A DNA stretch of 5,997 nucleotides from positions 1 to 5,997 of the forward strand of contig JAITAT010000163.1 in assembly GCA_031283975.1 (NCBI GenBank), given 5' to 3'. This document shows positions 5,325-5,997 of this stretch, in pieces. The translations under genes and the position numbers were made by a program. This DNA comes from Synergistaceae bacterium (lineage in GTDB: Bacteria > Synergistota > Synergistia > Synergistales > Synergistaceae). The notes under the pieces were generated by a model. That model worked only from the letters and a program-made list of their open reading frames with translations. It was not told the origin of the DNA and searched no databases. Every line of letters begins with the position of its first letter. Within the stretch, counting starts at the first letter, position 1.

Positions 5325-5997
5325 AAAAAGCCGTGAAATTTTTGATTGCGGCGGCGGTTTTCTGCTCCGCCGGTTACTGGGGATACCAGTGGACCCGCCC
5401 GGCCCGGGCGGCCTACTCCTACAAAACCCAGCCGGTGACGCGGGGCTCCATAACTTCGACCATCAGCGCGACCGGAAAGGTGAACGCCGTCGAGATGGTC
5501 ACGGTGGGCACCCAGGTTTCGGGAACCATCGAGGAGATACATGTGGACTTCAACAGCCCCGTCAAAAAGGGTCAGTTACTGGCCGTACTTGACCCCGACG
5601 TGCTGGAGTCGAAGGTGAAGGAGAGCCGCGCGTCGCTGTCGCTTGCCCACGCCGGCGTCGCGAAGGCGCGCGCGCAGGTGGAAAACGAGTCCCGCGTTCA
5701 CAAGCGCAACAAAGAACTGTGGAACCGGAAGCTGATAGCGCGCAGCGAACTCGACTCGTCCGAGACGAGCCTGACCCTCGCCAAAGCGTCGATGGTCGAG
5801 GCGAACGCGCGGGTGATCCAGGCGGAGGAATCTTTGAAACAGGCGGAGACAAGCCTTGAATACGCCAAGATATTCTCTCCCATAGACGGGGTGGTGGTCT
5901 CCCGCCAGGTCGAAGTGGGGCAGACCGTCGCTTCCAGCCTCCAGACTCCGACGCTCTTTTCGATAGCGCGCGACCTGACCCAGATGCAGGTGGAGGC
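5321..5997 (+). CDS. MacA/HlyD-family periplasmic adaptor, 3' partial
   Basis: This is the membrane fusion protein that links an inner-membrane transporter to the TolC-like duct. It starts on GTG and runs off the right edge after 225 codons; MacA-type proteins are usually about 370-400 residues. A short basic end and a hydrophobic stretch (about 7-24) anchor it in the inner membrane; no lipobox is visible. The first lipoyl half is at about 60-92 (GTQVSGTIEEIHV, VKKGQLLAVLDP). An alpha-helical hairpin (about 93-182) is rich in Ala, Glu and Lys. The second lipoyl half is FSPIDGVVVSRQVEVGQTV (185-203), and the beta-barrel begins near 212. The hairpin tip has R129, L133 and A140, resembling the R-x3-L-x6-S TolC-contact motif with Ala for Ser. 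Similarity to MacA suggests a MacB-type ABC transporter next; an RND partner is less likely. Confidence 0.92.
   Translation, partial: MKKAVKFLIAAAVFCSAGYWGYQWTRPARAAYSYKTQPVTRGSITSTISATGKVNAVEMVTVGTQVSGTIEEIHVDFNSPVKKGQLLAVLDPDVLESKVKESRASLSLAHAGVAKARAQVENESRVHKRNKELWNRKLIARSELDSSETSLTLAKASMVEANARVIQAEESLKQAETSLEYAKIFSPIDGVVVSRQVEVGQTVASSLQTPTLFSIARDLTQMQVE

Noticed and set aside
5272..5592. Plus-strand frame of 106 codons across the efflux/adaptor junction
   Set aside because: It is out of frame with both genes. The GTG-started adaptor in the other frame has full MacA-type motifs.

Overview
The window looks like chromosomal DNA from a diderm (Gram-negative) bacterium. It encodes a TolC-type outer-membrane channel with a MacA-type periplasmic adaptor, an exported two-domain rhodanese, and an Aas-type acyl-ACP synthetase that recycles phospholipid acyl chains. 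Base composition is moderately GC-rich and isoleucine is often encoded by ATA, with AGG/AGA arginine codons also present. That combination would fit Synergistota or another diderm lineage outside the enterobacteria, but this is a weak inference. I see no rRNA, tRNA, CRISPR array, insertion sequence, integrase or phage gene.

Layout, left to right. (1) Positions 2-1414, plus strand: the C-terminal part of Aas, cut by the left edge. (2) Positions 1467-1508: a perfect 19-bp hairpin that acts as a shared terminator between two convergent genes. (3) Positions 1525-2469, minus strand: an exported tandem-rhodanese sulfurtransferase with an unusually long active-site loop, an ambiguous start and its own extended -10 promoter. 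(4) Positions 2608-3690, minus strand: dTDP-glucose 4,6-dehydratase (rfbB/rmlB), without the other dTDP-rhamnose genes beside it. (5) Positions 3691-3992: an AT-rich divergent control region with candidate promoters on both strands, an AT-rich palindrome and a repeat cluster next to the efflux promoter. (6) Positions 3993-5324, plus strand: a TolC-like outer-membrane efflux protein. (7) From 5321 to the right edge, plus strand: a MacA/HlyD-family adaptor that starts on GTG, overlaps the preceding stop codon and is cut by the right edge.

Genes 6 and 7 form an operon for a tripartite efflux or secretion pump. The missing inner-membrane part, probably a MacB-type ABC transporter, is expected just beyond the window. 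The other genes are envelope or housekeeping functions and do not form an obvious pathway together. I found no convincing new system. The points most worth a second look are the expanded rhodanese loop, the short out-of-frame leader ORF at the rhodanese start, the altered AMP-binding motif in Aas, and the structured divergent promoter region.
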